Shown here piece after piece: positions 25,595-32,987 of a stretch of 33,455 nt of DNA. Under the pieces are notes generated by a model. It was not told where the DNA came from and searched no databases. It worked only from the letters and a program-made list of their open reading frames with translations. Within the stretch, counting starts at the first letter, position 1. Every line of letters begins with the position of its first letter. The stretch comes from Streptomyces glaucescens (GTDB taxonomy: Bacteria > Actinomycetota > Actinomycetes > Streptomycetales > Streptomycetaceae). Location of the stretch: positions 1 through 33,455 of the forward strand of contig NZ_MUND01000018.1 in NCBI RefSeq assembly GCF_002154375.1, read 5' to 3'. Both the position numbers and the translations under genes were made by a program.

Positions 25595-25640
25595 TTCGGT
25601 TGCCTGAAACCCAGGTTTAGAGTGATGCTCTAAACCTGGG
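25595..25640 (+). promoter_or_regulatory. ureAB promoter with a 13-base-pair perfect dyad
   Basis: CCCAGGTTTAGAG (25610-25622) and CTCTAAACCTGGG (25628-25640) are a perfect inverted repeat with a five-base centre. A candidate promoter lies across it: TTCGGT (25595-25600), 17 bases, TAGAGT (25618-25623), with the start near 25630. A repressor at this dyad would block the -10 and start. The symmetric TTTAGAG arms suit a TetR-type protein; one is encoded at 29638. Confidence 0.7.
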
Positions 25641-25663
25641 GAAGGCAAGGAGGTGCCCGCGTC

Positions 25664-26368
25664 ATGAGACTGACCCCCACCGAGCGTGACCGGCTGCTGC
25701 TGTTCGGAGCCGCCGAGCTGGCCCGCGCCCGCCGGGCCCGCGGTCTGAAGCTCAATGTGCCGGAGGCCACGGCGCTCATCGCGGACACCGTCTGCGAGGC
25801 CGCCCGCGACGGGAAACGCCTCGCCGAGGCCGTCGAGGCGGCCCGGTCCGTGCTCGGGCCGGACGACGTGCTGCCCGGCGTCGCGGACGTGGTGACCGAG
25901 GTACACGTCGAGGCCGTCTTCGACGACGGCTCCCGGCTGGCGGTCGTCTCCGATCCCCTGGGAGGCGGGCTGGGCGAGCACGCACCCGGCGCCCTGCTGC
26001 CGGGTCCCGAGCACGCCGAGACCGAGCCGTCCGTCCGGCTGGCCGTCACCAACACCGCGGGCGTCCCCGTCTCGGTGACCTCGCACTTCCACTTCTTCGA
26101 GGCCAACCCGCGGCTCCGCTTCGACCGCGCGGCCGCCTACGGCATGCGGCTCGCCGTGCCCGCCGGCTCGTCCGTGCGGTTCGGCCCCGGCGAGAGCGCC
26201 GAGGTGGGCCTCGTGCCGATCGGCGGCGACCGGATCGCGATCGGCTTCGCCGGTCTGGTCGACGGGCCACTGGACGCGCCGGGCGCGCGGGAAGAGGCCA
26301 TGCGCCGCGCCGCCGCCTGCGGCTACCTCGGCGTACCGGACACCACTGAGCAGGAGACCGAGCGATGA
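25664..26368 (+). CDS. ureAB: Fused urease gamma-beta subunit
   Basis: A 234-residue chain joins the two small urease subunits. Residues 1-~100 are UreA (MRLTPTERDRLLLFGAAELARARRARGLKLNVPEA, divergent in parts). Residues ~105-225 are UreB, with SVTSHFHFFEANPRLRFDR, YGMRLAVPAGSSVRFGPGE and GDRIAIGFAGLVDGP. They form the scaffold around the catalytic UreC. Gamma-beta fusions are known in other bacteria. AAGGAGG at 25647-25653 is a strong ribosome site. It overlaps ureC by 4 bases (ATGA). No ureD, E, F or G gene is in the window, so nickel insertion would depend on accessory genes elsewhere. Confidence 0.9.
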   Translation: MRLTPTERDRLLLFGAAELARARRARGLKLNVPEATALIADTVCEAARDGKRLAEAVEAARSVLGPDDVLPGVADVVTEVHVEAVFDDGSRLAVVSDPLGGGLGEHAPGALLPGPEHAETEPSVRLAVTNTAGVPVSVTSHFHFFEANPRLRFDRAAAYGMRLAVPAGSSVRFGPGESAEVGLVPIGGDRIAIGFAGLVDGPLDAPGAREEAMRRAAACGYLGVPDTTEQETER

Positions 26369-28077
26369 GCCGCCCCGGAGGCCACCCCGCAGAGGCCCGC
26401 CGCCTCACCCCGTACGAGTACGCCGCCACCCACGGCCCCCGCGCCGGCGACCGCATCCGGCTGGGCGACTCGGGGCTGACGATCAAGGTCGAGTCCGACT
26501 CCCAGCGCCACGGCGACGAGTTCCTGGCCGGCTTCGGCAAGACCGCCCGCGACGGACTGCACCTGAAGGCCGCCGCCGTCCGCGAGACCTGTGACGTCGT
26601 GATCAGCAACGTCGTCGTGATCGACGCGGTGCAGGGCATCCGCAAGGTGTCGATCGGCATCCGCGAGGGGCGGATCCACGCCATCGGCCGGGCCGGCAAC
26701 CCCGACACCCTCGACGGCGTGGACGTCGTCGTCGGCACCGGCACCTCGATCGTCTCCGGCGAGGGCCTGATCGCCACCGCCGGAGCCGTCGACACCCACG
26801 TCCATCTGCTGTCGCCGCGCGTCATGGAGGCCTCGCTCGCCTCCGGCGTCACCACGATCATCGGCCAGGAGTTCGGGCCGGTGTGGGGCGTGGGCGTCAA
26901 CTCGCCCTGGGCGCTGCGGCACGCGTTCAACGCGTTCGACGCCTGGCCCGTCAACATCGGCTTCCTCGGACGCGGTTCGTCCTCCCACGAGGCACCGCTG
27001 ACCGAGGCGCTGGCCGAGGGCGGCGCCTGCGGCTTCAAGGTGCACGAGGACATGGGCGCCCACACCCGCGCCCTGGACACCGCCCTGCGCGTCGCCGAGG
27101 AGCACGACGTGCAGGTCGCCCTGCACAGCGACGGCCTGAACGAGTGCCTGTCCGTCGAGGACACCCTCCGGGTCCTGGAGGGCCGCACGATCCACGCCTT
27201 CCACATCGAGGGCTGCGGCGGCGGACACGTGCCCAACGTGCTGAAGATGGCGGGCGTGCCGAACGTCATCGGCTCCTCCACCAACCCCACCCTGCCGTTC
27301 GGCCGGGACGCGGTCGCCGAGCACTACGGCATGATCGTCTCCGTCCACGACCTCAAGACCGACCTGCCCGGTGACGCCGCCATGGCCCGCGACCGCATCC
27401 GCGCCGGGACCATGGGCGCCGAGGACGTCCTGCACGACCTGGGCGCGATCGGCATCACCTCGTCCGACGCGCAGGGCATGGGCCGCGCGGGCGAGACCGT
27501 TCGCCGCACCTTCGCCATGGCCGGGAAGATGAAGGCCGAACTCGGCGGCCCGGACACCGACCACGACAACGAGCGCGTGCTGCGCTACATGGCCAAGCTG
27601 ACCATCAACCCGGCCATCGCGCACGGCCTGGCCCACGAGGTCGGCTCCATCGAGACCGGCAAGCTCGCCGACATCGTGCTGTGGCGGCCGGAGTACTTCG
27701 GTGCCAAGCCGCAGCTCGTGCTCAAGGCGGGCTTCCCGGCGTACGGCGTGACCGGCGACCCGGGCGCCGCCACCGACACCTGCGAACCCCTCGTGCTCGG
27801 CCCGCAGTTCGGCGCGCACGGCGCCACCCCCGCCGACATCTCCGTCGCCTTCGTCGCCCGGGCCGCCCTCGACCAGGGCGGCGACACCATGCCCACCCGC
27901 CGCCGCCGGGTCGCCGTGCGCGGCACCCGCGGCATCGGACCGGCCGACCTGCGCCTGAACTCCCGTGTCGGAGCCGTCGACGTCGACCAGCGCACGGGCC
28001 TGGTGACGCTGGACGGGGAGCCGCTGCGCTCCGAGCCCGCCGACTCGGTCTCCCTCAACCGCCTCTACTTCCTCTGA
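26365..28077 (+). CDS. ureC: Urease alpha (catalytic) subunit, atypical
   Basis: A 570-residue amidohydrolase of the urease alpha family. The dinickel ligands are all present: His145 and His147 (VDTHVHLL), carbamylated-lysine equivalent Lys225 with His227 (GFKVHEDMG), His254 (VALHSDGLNE), His280 (FHIEGCGGGH) and Asp368 (ITSSDAQGMGR). The mobile flap is unusual: where typical ureases read MVCHHLD, this one reads IVSVHDLK, so the flap cysteine appears replaced by Val while one His (His328) is kept. The C-terminal NASIPTPQP region of typical ureases is also replaced (GAATDTCEP). These changes may mean a different urea-like substrate or altered kinetics. It is coupled to ureAB and followed after 17 bases by agmatine deiminase. 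Confidence 0.88.
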   Translation: MSRPGGHPAEARRLTPYEYAATHGPRAGDRIRLGDSGLTIKVESDSQRHGDEFLAGFGKTARDGLHLKAAAVRETCDVVISNVVVIDAVQGIRKVSIGIREGRIHAIGRAGNPDTLDGVDVVVGTGTSIVSGEGLIATAGAVDTHVHLLSPRVMEASLASGVTTIIGQEFGPVWGVGVNSPWALRHAFNAFDAWPVNIGFLGRGSSSHEAPLTEALAEGGACGFKVHEDMGAHTRALDTALRVAEEHDVQVALHSDGLNECLSVEDTLRVLEGRTIHAFHIEGCGGGHVPNVLKMAGVPNVIGSSTNPTLPFGRDAVAEHYGMIVSVHDLKTDLPGDAAMARDRIRAGTMGAEDVLHDLGAIGITSSDAQGMGRAGETVRRTFAMAGKMKAELGGPDTDHDNERVLRYMAKLTINPAIAHGLAHEVGSIETGKLADIVLWRPEYFGAKPQLVLKAGFPAYGVTGDPGAATDTCEPLVLGPQFGAHGATPADISVAFVARAALDQGGDTMPTRRRRVAVRGTRGIGPADLRLNSRVGAVDVDQRTGLVTLDGEPLRSEPADSVSLNRLYFL

Positions 28078-28094
28078 TCCCGCTAGGACTCCCG

Positions 28095-29117
28095 ATGACC
28101 TTCCGCATGCCCCCCGAGTGGGCCCCGCACGAGCGCACCTGGATGGCCTGGCCCGGCCCCAACCCGACCTTCACCACCGACGGGGAGCTGGCCGAGGCGC
28201 GCGCGGCCTGGGCCTCCGTGGCCCGCGCGGTACGCCGCTTCGAGCCGGTGACGATGGTGCACGGGCCCGGCCAGGGCGACTCGGCGCGCGAGCTGCTCGG
28301 CCCGGACGTCGACCTGGTGGAGCGCGAGCTGGACGACGCGTGGATGCGCGACATCGGCCCCACCTTCGTGACGGACGGACAGGGCCGGCTCGCGGCCGTG
28401 GACTGGGTGTTCAACGGCTGGGGCGCCCAGGACTGGGCCCGCTGGGAGCACGACTCCAAGATCGCCCGCCATGTCGCGGACCTCGCCGGGGTCCCGGTGC
28501 TGAGCAGCACCCTCGTCAACGAGGGGGGCGCGATCCACGTCGACGGCGAGGGCACCGTCCTGCTGACCGACACCGTCCAGCTCGGCTCCGGCCGCAATCC
28601 CGGCTGGACCCGCGAGCAGGTCGAGGCGGAGATCCACGCCAAGCTCGGCACCACCAAGGCGATCTGGCTCCCGCACGGTCTGGCCGGCGACTACGGCACG
28701 TACGGCACCCAGGGCCATGTCGACATCGTCGCGGCCTTCGCGCGGCCGGGCACCGTCGTCGTGCACAGCCAGCGCGACCCGGCCCACCCGGACCACGTGC
28801 GCTCCCGGACGTACCTGGAGATCCTGCGCGGCGAGACCGACGCCCGGGGCCGCCCCCTGGAGGTCGTGGAGATCCCCGCCCCCACGGTCCTCAAGGACGA
28901 GGAGGGCGACTGGGTCGACTACTCGTACATCAACCACTACCTGTGCAACGGCGGCGTGGTGCTCTGCGGCTTCGACGACCCGAACGACGAGATCGCGGCG
29001 GGCATCTTCCGCCGCCTCTTCCCCGAGCGGACGGTGACCCTGGTGGACGCCCGGCAGATCTTCGCGGGCGGGGGCGGCATCCACTGCATCACCCAGCAGC
29101 AGCCGAGGACCCGGTGA
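28095..29117 (+). CDS. aguA: Agmatine deiminase
   Basis: It hydrolyses agmatine to N-carbamoylputrescine and ammonia. The 340-residue protein belongs to the porphyromonas-type peptidyl-arginine deiminase group. Catalytic residues are visible: Cys331 in GGIHCITQQ, His208 in GTQGHVDIV, Asp86 in WMRDIGP, and Glu143 in NEGGAIHVDG. The GGIHCITQQ ending is typical of AguA. ATG 28095 follows ureC by 17 bases with only a weak ribosome site (AGGAC), so it is likely translated from the urease message. The usual next enzyme, carbamoylputrescine amidase (AguB), is not in the window. Confidence 0.93.
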   Translation: MTFRMPPEWAPHERTWMAWPGPNPTFTTDGELAEARAAWASVARAVRRFEPVTMVHGPGQGDSARELLGPDVDLVERELDDAWMRDIGPTFVTDGQGRLAAVDWVFNGWGAQDWARWEHDSKIARHVADLAGVPVLSSTLVNEGGAIHVDGEGTVLLTDTVQLGSGRNPGWTREQVEAEIHAKLGTTKAIWLPHGLAGDYGTYGTQGHVDIVAAFARPGTVVVHSQRDPAHPDHVRSRTYLEILRGETDARGRPLEVVEIPAPTVLKDEEGDWVDYSYINHYLCNGGVVLCGFDDPNDEIAAGIFRRLFPERTVTLVDARQIFAGGGGIHCITQQQPRTR

Positions 29118-29143
29118 CGGCCCGGGTCGGGTAGAACATACGG

Positions 29144-29641
29144 GTGAACGTCCTGGTCTGCGCGGCATGCGGCCGCCCTCTCACCGAGCCGGTGCGGCTG
29201 CTGCCCGAACTGCCCGAGCGCCCGGGGCGCGACGGCCCGCCGACTCCCGACGGGTCGCGGCAGGCCCCGCCGACCGTGCCGCGCGGCACGTACGCGGTGG
29301 ACCCGGAGCCGTGCGGGGCGCCGTTCGTGCCGCACCCCGACCCCGAGTGGTGCGGGAACGCGGTCCCCGGGGTCTGCGTGTCGGACCCCGACGGGCCGGG
29401 CTGCCTGATGTCCGCCGGGCCGCGCGACACCCTGGTCGTCCACCCCGAGGACACCCGCGGCCACCTCCTGGGCAACCCCGGCGTCCATGAGGTCGGGTGC
29501 TGCGGGAGGCCCGGGCGCGGAGGGCCGAACGAGGTGTGCGGCGGCTGCGGCGTCCCCGTGGCCACCGAGTTCAGCGAGTGCTACGGCCCGTACGAGACGC
29601 ACTTCCTGCCCGACGCCGTCCGGGTCGAGGCCGCCCCGTGA
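29144..29641 (+). CDS. Cys-rich hypothetical protein, zinc-ribbon-like
   Basis: A 165-residue protein from GTG 29144. It contains 11 cysteines: an N-terminal CAAC, single Cys in the middle (EPCGAP, EWCGN, GVCVS, PGCLM), a GCCG, then VCGGCG and SECYG near the end. The Cys pairs suggest bound zinc; I do not recognise a family with a known role. A TAGAAC box (29132-29137) precedes the GTG by six bases, so it could be leaderless. Its stop overlaps the GTG start of the TetR gene by 4 bases, so the two are translationally coupled. Confidence 0.75.
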   Translation: MNVLVCAACGRPLTEPVRLLPELPERPGRDGPPTPDGSRQAPPTVPRGTYAVDPEPCGAPFVPHPDPEWCGNAVPGVCVSDPDGPGCLMSAGPRDTLVVHPEDTRGHLLGNPGVHEVGCCGRPGRGGPNEVCGGCGVPVATEFSECYGPYETHFLPDAVRVEAAP

Positions 29642-30240
29642 GCAGCCGCCGCCGCACCCCGGCACCGCCCCGCGAGGAACTGCTCGCCGCGGCCATGGAG
29701 ATGATCGCCGAGCGCGGCCTGGAGAAACTGACCATGGCCGCGCTCGGCCGCGAGGTCGGCATGAGCAGCGGCCACCTCCTGTACTACTTCCGCACCAAGG
29801 ACGAACTGCTGCTGCAGACCCTGGAGTGGAGCGAGGGCCGCCTCGGCGCCGAGCGCGGCCGGCTGCTCGCCCGCCCCGCACCGGCCCGCGCACGCCTGGA
29901 CGCGTACGTGGACCTGTACGTCCCCGACGGCCACCGCGACCCGCACTGGACACTCTGGCTGGAGGTCTGGAACCGCTCGCAGAACGCCGACGACGACGCC
30001 CGCGAGCGGCAGGCCGCCATCGAGGGCGCCTGGCACCGCGACCTGGTCGCCCTGCTCGCGGAGGGCGTCTCGCGCGGCGAGTTCCGCCCCGTCGACCCCG
30101 ACCGCTTCGCCGCCCGGCTGCGGGCGCTGCTCGACGGCTTCTCCATCCACGTCGCCATCGGCCTGCGCGGCACCGACCGGGCGCAGATCCTCGGCCACGT
30201 ACGCGAGTTCCTCGACCAGAACCTCCTCCCGGACGGCTGA
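29638..30240 (+). CDS. TetR-family transcriptional regulator
   Basis: A 200-residue regulator starting at GTG 29638. The helix-turn-helix is at residues ~15-58 (ELLAAAMEMIAERGLEKLTM, then GREVGMSSGHLLYYFRTKDELL). The C-terminal domain (WLEVWNRSQNADDDARERQA, later DGFSIHVAIGLRG) resembles the BetI/TetR_C_6 group that senses small amines or related ligands. It is the end of a run with the urease, agmatine deiminase and Cys-rich genes. It may therefore bind the 13-base dyad before ureAB; this is an inference from position and dyad type. Confidence 0.88.
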   Translation: MSSRRRTPAPPREELLAAAMEMIAERGLEKLTMAALGREVGMSSGHLLYYFRTKDELLLQTLEWSEGRLGAERGRLLARPAPARARLDAYVDLYVPDGHRDPHWTLWLEVWNRSQNADDDARERQAAIEGAWHRDLVALLAEGVSRGEFRPVDPDRFAARLRALLDGFSIHVAIGLRGTDRAQILGHVREFLDQNLLPDG

Positions 30241-30293
30241 ACCCTGCCCGGGTCGTCCGGGAGGCACGACTGCGGCGAGTGATCATGGGCTCG

Positions 30294-30338
30294 CATACTG
30301 AGACACCCGTGAGCGCGGGGGCGCGGCTGTGCCAGACT
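30294..30338 (+). promoter_or_regulatory. Candidate promoters of the cimA leader
   Basis: Two options are visible. CATACT (30294-30299) is a fair -10 without a good -35. GTGAGC (30309-30314), 18 bases, CAGACT (30333-30338) would start transcription exactly at the GTG at 30345, giving a leaderless leader peptide. I cannot choose between them. Confidence 0.35.
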
Positions 30339-30344
30339 GCCTCC

Positions 30345-30395
30345 GTGCTCTCGTTCGCCATGATTATTGGCAGCAGGCGCGCCGGTCCGCAGTGA
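30345..30395 (+). CDS. cimA attenuator leader peptide (core MIIGSRRAGPQ)
   Basis: From ATG 30360 the peptide is MIIGSRRAGPQ, ending TGA 30395; an in-frame GTG at 30345 would add MLSFA. Two consecutive Ile codons are ATT, rare in this genome, where ATC is usual. It precedes a hairpin and a U-tailed terminator and then cimA, an isoleucine-pathway gene. Stalling at the two Ile codons would therefore report isoleucyl-tRNA charging. Confidence 0.75.
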   Translation: MLSFAMIIGSRRAGPQ

Positions 30396-30422
30396 CCGCC
30401 TCGTACGACCCGGTACGGGCGG
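30396..30422 (+). promoter_or_regulatory. Stem following the cimA leader peptide
   Basis: Directly after the leader stop, CCGCC (30396-30400) pairs with GGCGG (30418-30422), and CGTAC (30402-30406) with GTACG (30413-30417), around a six-base loop with one bulged T. It could be the pause hairpin, or part of a switching structure disrupted by the ribosome. Confidence 0.45.
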
Positions 30423-30449
30423 ACACCGTCGTCCTCGACCCGCGCGCAG

Positions 30450-30475
30450 ACCTCTCGCACCCGCGAGAGGTTTTT
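30450..30475 (+). terminator. Intrinsic terminator of the cimA attenuator
   Basis: ACCTCTCGC (30450-30458) and GCGAGAGGT (30463-30471) form nine pairs around an ACCC loop; T residues run 30471-30475, followed by CGTTTT. It stands 110 bases before the cimA ATG. Confidence 0.85.
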
Positions 30476-30584
30476 CGTTTTCCCGGCCCACCCGCAGCCG
30501 GGAGGAGAGCGCGAGGGATCATAGAAGGACGGTGGAGCCGGTCATTCCGGTAGACCGAGATCCAACACAGGAGCCTTCACGACC

Positions 30585-32189
30585 ATGACGGAAACCAGCG
30601 AGCTCGACGACTCGTTCCACGTCTTCGACACCACCCTGCGCGACGGCGCCCAGCGCGAGGGCATCAACCTCACGGTCGCGGACAAGCTGGCCATCGCACG
30701 GCACCTGGACGAGTTCGGCGTCGGCTTCATCGAGGGCGGCTGGCCCGGCGCCAACCCGCGGGACACCGAGTTCTTCGCCCGGGCCCAGCAGGAGATCGAC
30801 TTCCAGCACGCCCAGCTCGTCGCCTTCGGCTCCACCCGCCGCGCCGGCACCACCGCCGCCGCGGACCCGCAGGTCAAGGCGCTCCTCGACGCCGGCGCCC
30901 CGGTGATCACCCTGGTCGCGAAGTCCCACGACCGCCATGTCGAGCTGGCCCTGCGCACCACGCTCGACGAGAACCTGGAGATGGTCCGCGACACCGTCGC
31001 CCACCTCAAGGCCCAGGGCCGCCGCGTCTTCGTCGACTGCGAGCACTTCTTCGACGGCTACCGCGCGAACCCCGAGTACGCCAAGTCGGTCGTCCGCGCG
31101 GCGTCGGAGGCCGGCGCCGACGTCGTCGTCCTGTGCGACACCAACGGCGGCATGCTCCCCGCCCAGATCCAGGCCGTCGTCGCCACCGTCCTCGCCGACA
31201 CCGGCGCCCGGCTCGGCATCCACGCCCAGGACGACACCGGCTGCGCCGTCGCCAACACCCTCGCCGCCGTCGACGCGGGCGCCACCCACGTCCAGTGCAC
31301 CGCCAACGGCTACGGCGAGCGCGTCGGCAACGCCAACCTGTTCCCCGTCGTGGCCGCGCTGGAGCTGAAGTACGGCAAGAAGGTGCTGCCCGAGGGCAAG
31401 CTGCGCGAGATGACCCGGATCTCGCACGCCATCGCCGAGGTCGTCAACCTCACCCCGTCCACGCACCAGCCGTACGTCGGCCTCTCCGCGTTCGCGCACA
31501 AGGCGGGCCTGCACGCCTCCGCCATCAAGGTCGACCCCGACCTCTACCAGCACATCGACCCCGAGCAGGTCGGCAACACCATGCGGATGCTGGTCTCCGA
31601 CATGGCGGGCCGGGCGTCGGTGGAGCTGAAGGGCAAGGAGCTGGGCATCGACCTCGGCGGCGACCGCGAACTGGTCGGCCGGGTGGTGGAACGCGTCAAG
31701 GAACGCGAACTCGAGGGCTACACCTACGAGGCCGCGGACGCCTCCTTCGAACTCCTGCTGCGCACCGAGGTCCAGGGCAAGCCGCTGCGCTACTTCGAGG
31801 TCGAGTCCTGGCGGGCCATCGTCGAGGACCGCCCCGACGGCACCCACGCCAACGAGGCCACCGTCAAGCTGTGGGCCAAGGGCGAGCGGATCGTCGCCAC
31901 CGCGGAGGGCAACGGCCCGGTCAACGCCCTCGACCGGGCCCTGCGCGTCGCCCTGGAGAAGATCTACCCGCAGCTCGCCCAGCTGGAGCTGGTCGACTAC
32001 AAGGTCCGCATCCTGGAGGGCAAGCACGGCACCCAGTCCACCACCCGCGTCCTGATCTCCACCTCCGACGGCACCGGCGAGTGGTCCACGGTCGGCGTGG
32101 CGGAGAACGTCATCGCCGCGTCCTGGCAGGCGCTGGAGGACGCGTACACGTACGGACTGCTGCGCGCGGGGGTGCGGCCGGCGGAGTGA
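30585..32189 (+). CDS. cimA: (R)-citramalate synthase
   Basis: It condenses pyruvate and acetyl-CoA to citramalate, the threonine-independent entry to 2-ketobutyrate and isoleucine. The 534-residue protein is a DRE-TIM metallolyase: FDTTLRDGAQREGINLTVADKL at residues ~14-35, EGGWPGANPRD, VDCEHFFDGYRAN, LCDTNGG and the metal-binding HAQDDTGCAVANTLAA, followed by the C-terminal LeuA allosteric domain (~400-530). EGGWPGANPRDTEFF and CEHFFDGY separate this group (TIGR00977-type) from 2-isopropylmalate synthase and homocitrate synthase. CAGGAG lies upstream of ATG 30585. Its attenuator with Ile codons supports the isoleucine role. Confidence 0.93.
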   Translation: MTETSELDDSFHVFDTTLRDGAQREGINLTVADKLAIARHLDEFGVGFIEGGWPGANPRDTEFFARAQQEIDFQHAQLVAFGSTRRAGTTAAADPQVKALLDAGAPVITLVAKSHDRHVELALRTTLDENLEMVRDTVAHLKAQGRRVFVDCEHFFDGYRANPEYAKSVVRAASEAGADVVVLCDTNGGMLPAQIQAVVATVLADTGARLGIHAQDDTGCAVANTLAAVDAGATHVQCTANGYGERVGNANLFPVVAALELKYGKKVLPEGKLREMTRISHAIAEVVNLTPSTHQPYVGLSAFAHKAGLHASAIKVDPDLYQHIDPEQVGNTMRMLVSDMAGRASVELKGKELGIDLGGDRELVGRVVERVKERELEGYTYEAADASFELLLRTEVQGKPLRYFEVESWRAIVEDRPDGTHANEATVKLWAKGERIVATAEGNGPVNALDRALRVALEKIYPQLAQLELVDYKVRILEGKHGTQSTTRVLISTSDGTGEWSTVGVAENVIAASWQALEDAYTYGLLRAGVRPAE

Positions 32190-32205
32190 GCGGACGCGGG
32201 TCCGC
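32190..32205 (+). terminator. Short stem after cimA
   Basis: GCGGAC (32190-32195) and GTCCGC (32200-32205) form a six-base-pair hairpin with a GCGG loop immediately after the stop. It is short and lacks a T tract, so termination here is only a possibility. Confidence 0.35.
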
Positions 32206-32250
32206 CTCCTCGCGGGCGGTGCCCGTCCCGCTCAGCGCGGGCTCCGAGTC

Positions 32251-32987
32251 ATGAACACCGCTCGGACCTACCGGACGGCCACCGCCTGGCAGCAGCTGAC
32301 CCAGTGGCTGCGTGAGAGCACGCCCCCACCTCGCACGCGTCGATTCTGCCCCCGGCGGCCCAGGCCGAGACCGAGGAGGCGGAAGGCCACCTCCGGCAGC
32401 ACGCCGGGTACGGCTTCCCGCCCGAGCCGGTCGCCCTGTCGCGGCTGGCCGGCGGGGTGCGGCAGATCGACATCGACGAGTACGACGAAGAGGGCGAGGT
32501 GGCCACCGGGCGGTTGCTGTCGCACGGGCTGCTGCTCGGCCCCGCCCAGTGGGTCCGGCGGCGGCCGGCCGGGCTCGACCACCAGGGCAGGGACCACTGG
32601 GACGGCGCGCAGTGGGCCGCCCCCGTCGGCAACTACGCGGAGGCCACCGCCACCGGCCTGTACCTGTCGGCGGCCGGCCTCGGGAGGTGGAGCGGCTACG
32701 AGGGCATGGTCATGGAAGAGCCGCTGTATCCGTCGCTCGCCGCCTATCTGGAAGCCGTCGGCCGCACGCTCCGGGATGGCCCGGGGGACCTCATGGGCGC
32801 AGAGGTACCCGGCATCGTGTACGGCTGCCTCGTCCGGGACGATCCGCACAGCCCACGACTGGACGAGACCTTCGCCGACTGGCGGCCGGTGCACCAGGGA
32901 CGCGCGGAGCGCCACGGCTTCCAGGCCCCGCCCCTGTACAGGCTCTATATCCATGTTTGCCTGTTTCGGGTAGCTTCGATGGTATGA
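32251..32987 (+). pseudogene. SUKH (SMI1/KNR4)-like gene with a frameshift
   Basis: The N-terminal part (MNTARTYRTATAWQQLTQWLRE) starts at ATG 32251. The rest lies in another frame, beginning EHAPTSHASILPPAAQAETE and continuing through GFPPEPVALSRLAGGVRQID, GLLLGPAQW and GYEGMVMEEPLYPSLAAYLE. The two join perfectly if one AG of a GAGAG tandem (32314-32318) is removed, so a two-base duplication breaks the gene. SMI1/KNR4 proteins act as immunity proteins to secreted toxins or as general adaptors; no toxin gene is in view. A shorter product from GTG or ATG codons after the shift is possible (for example from 32457). Confidence 0.7.
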
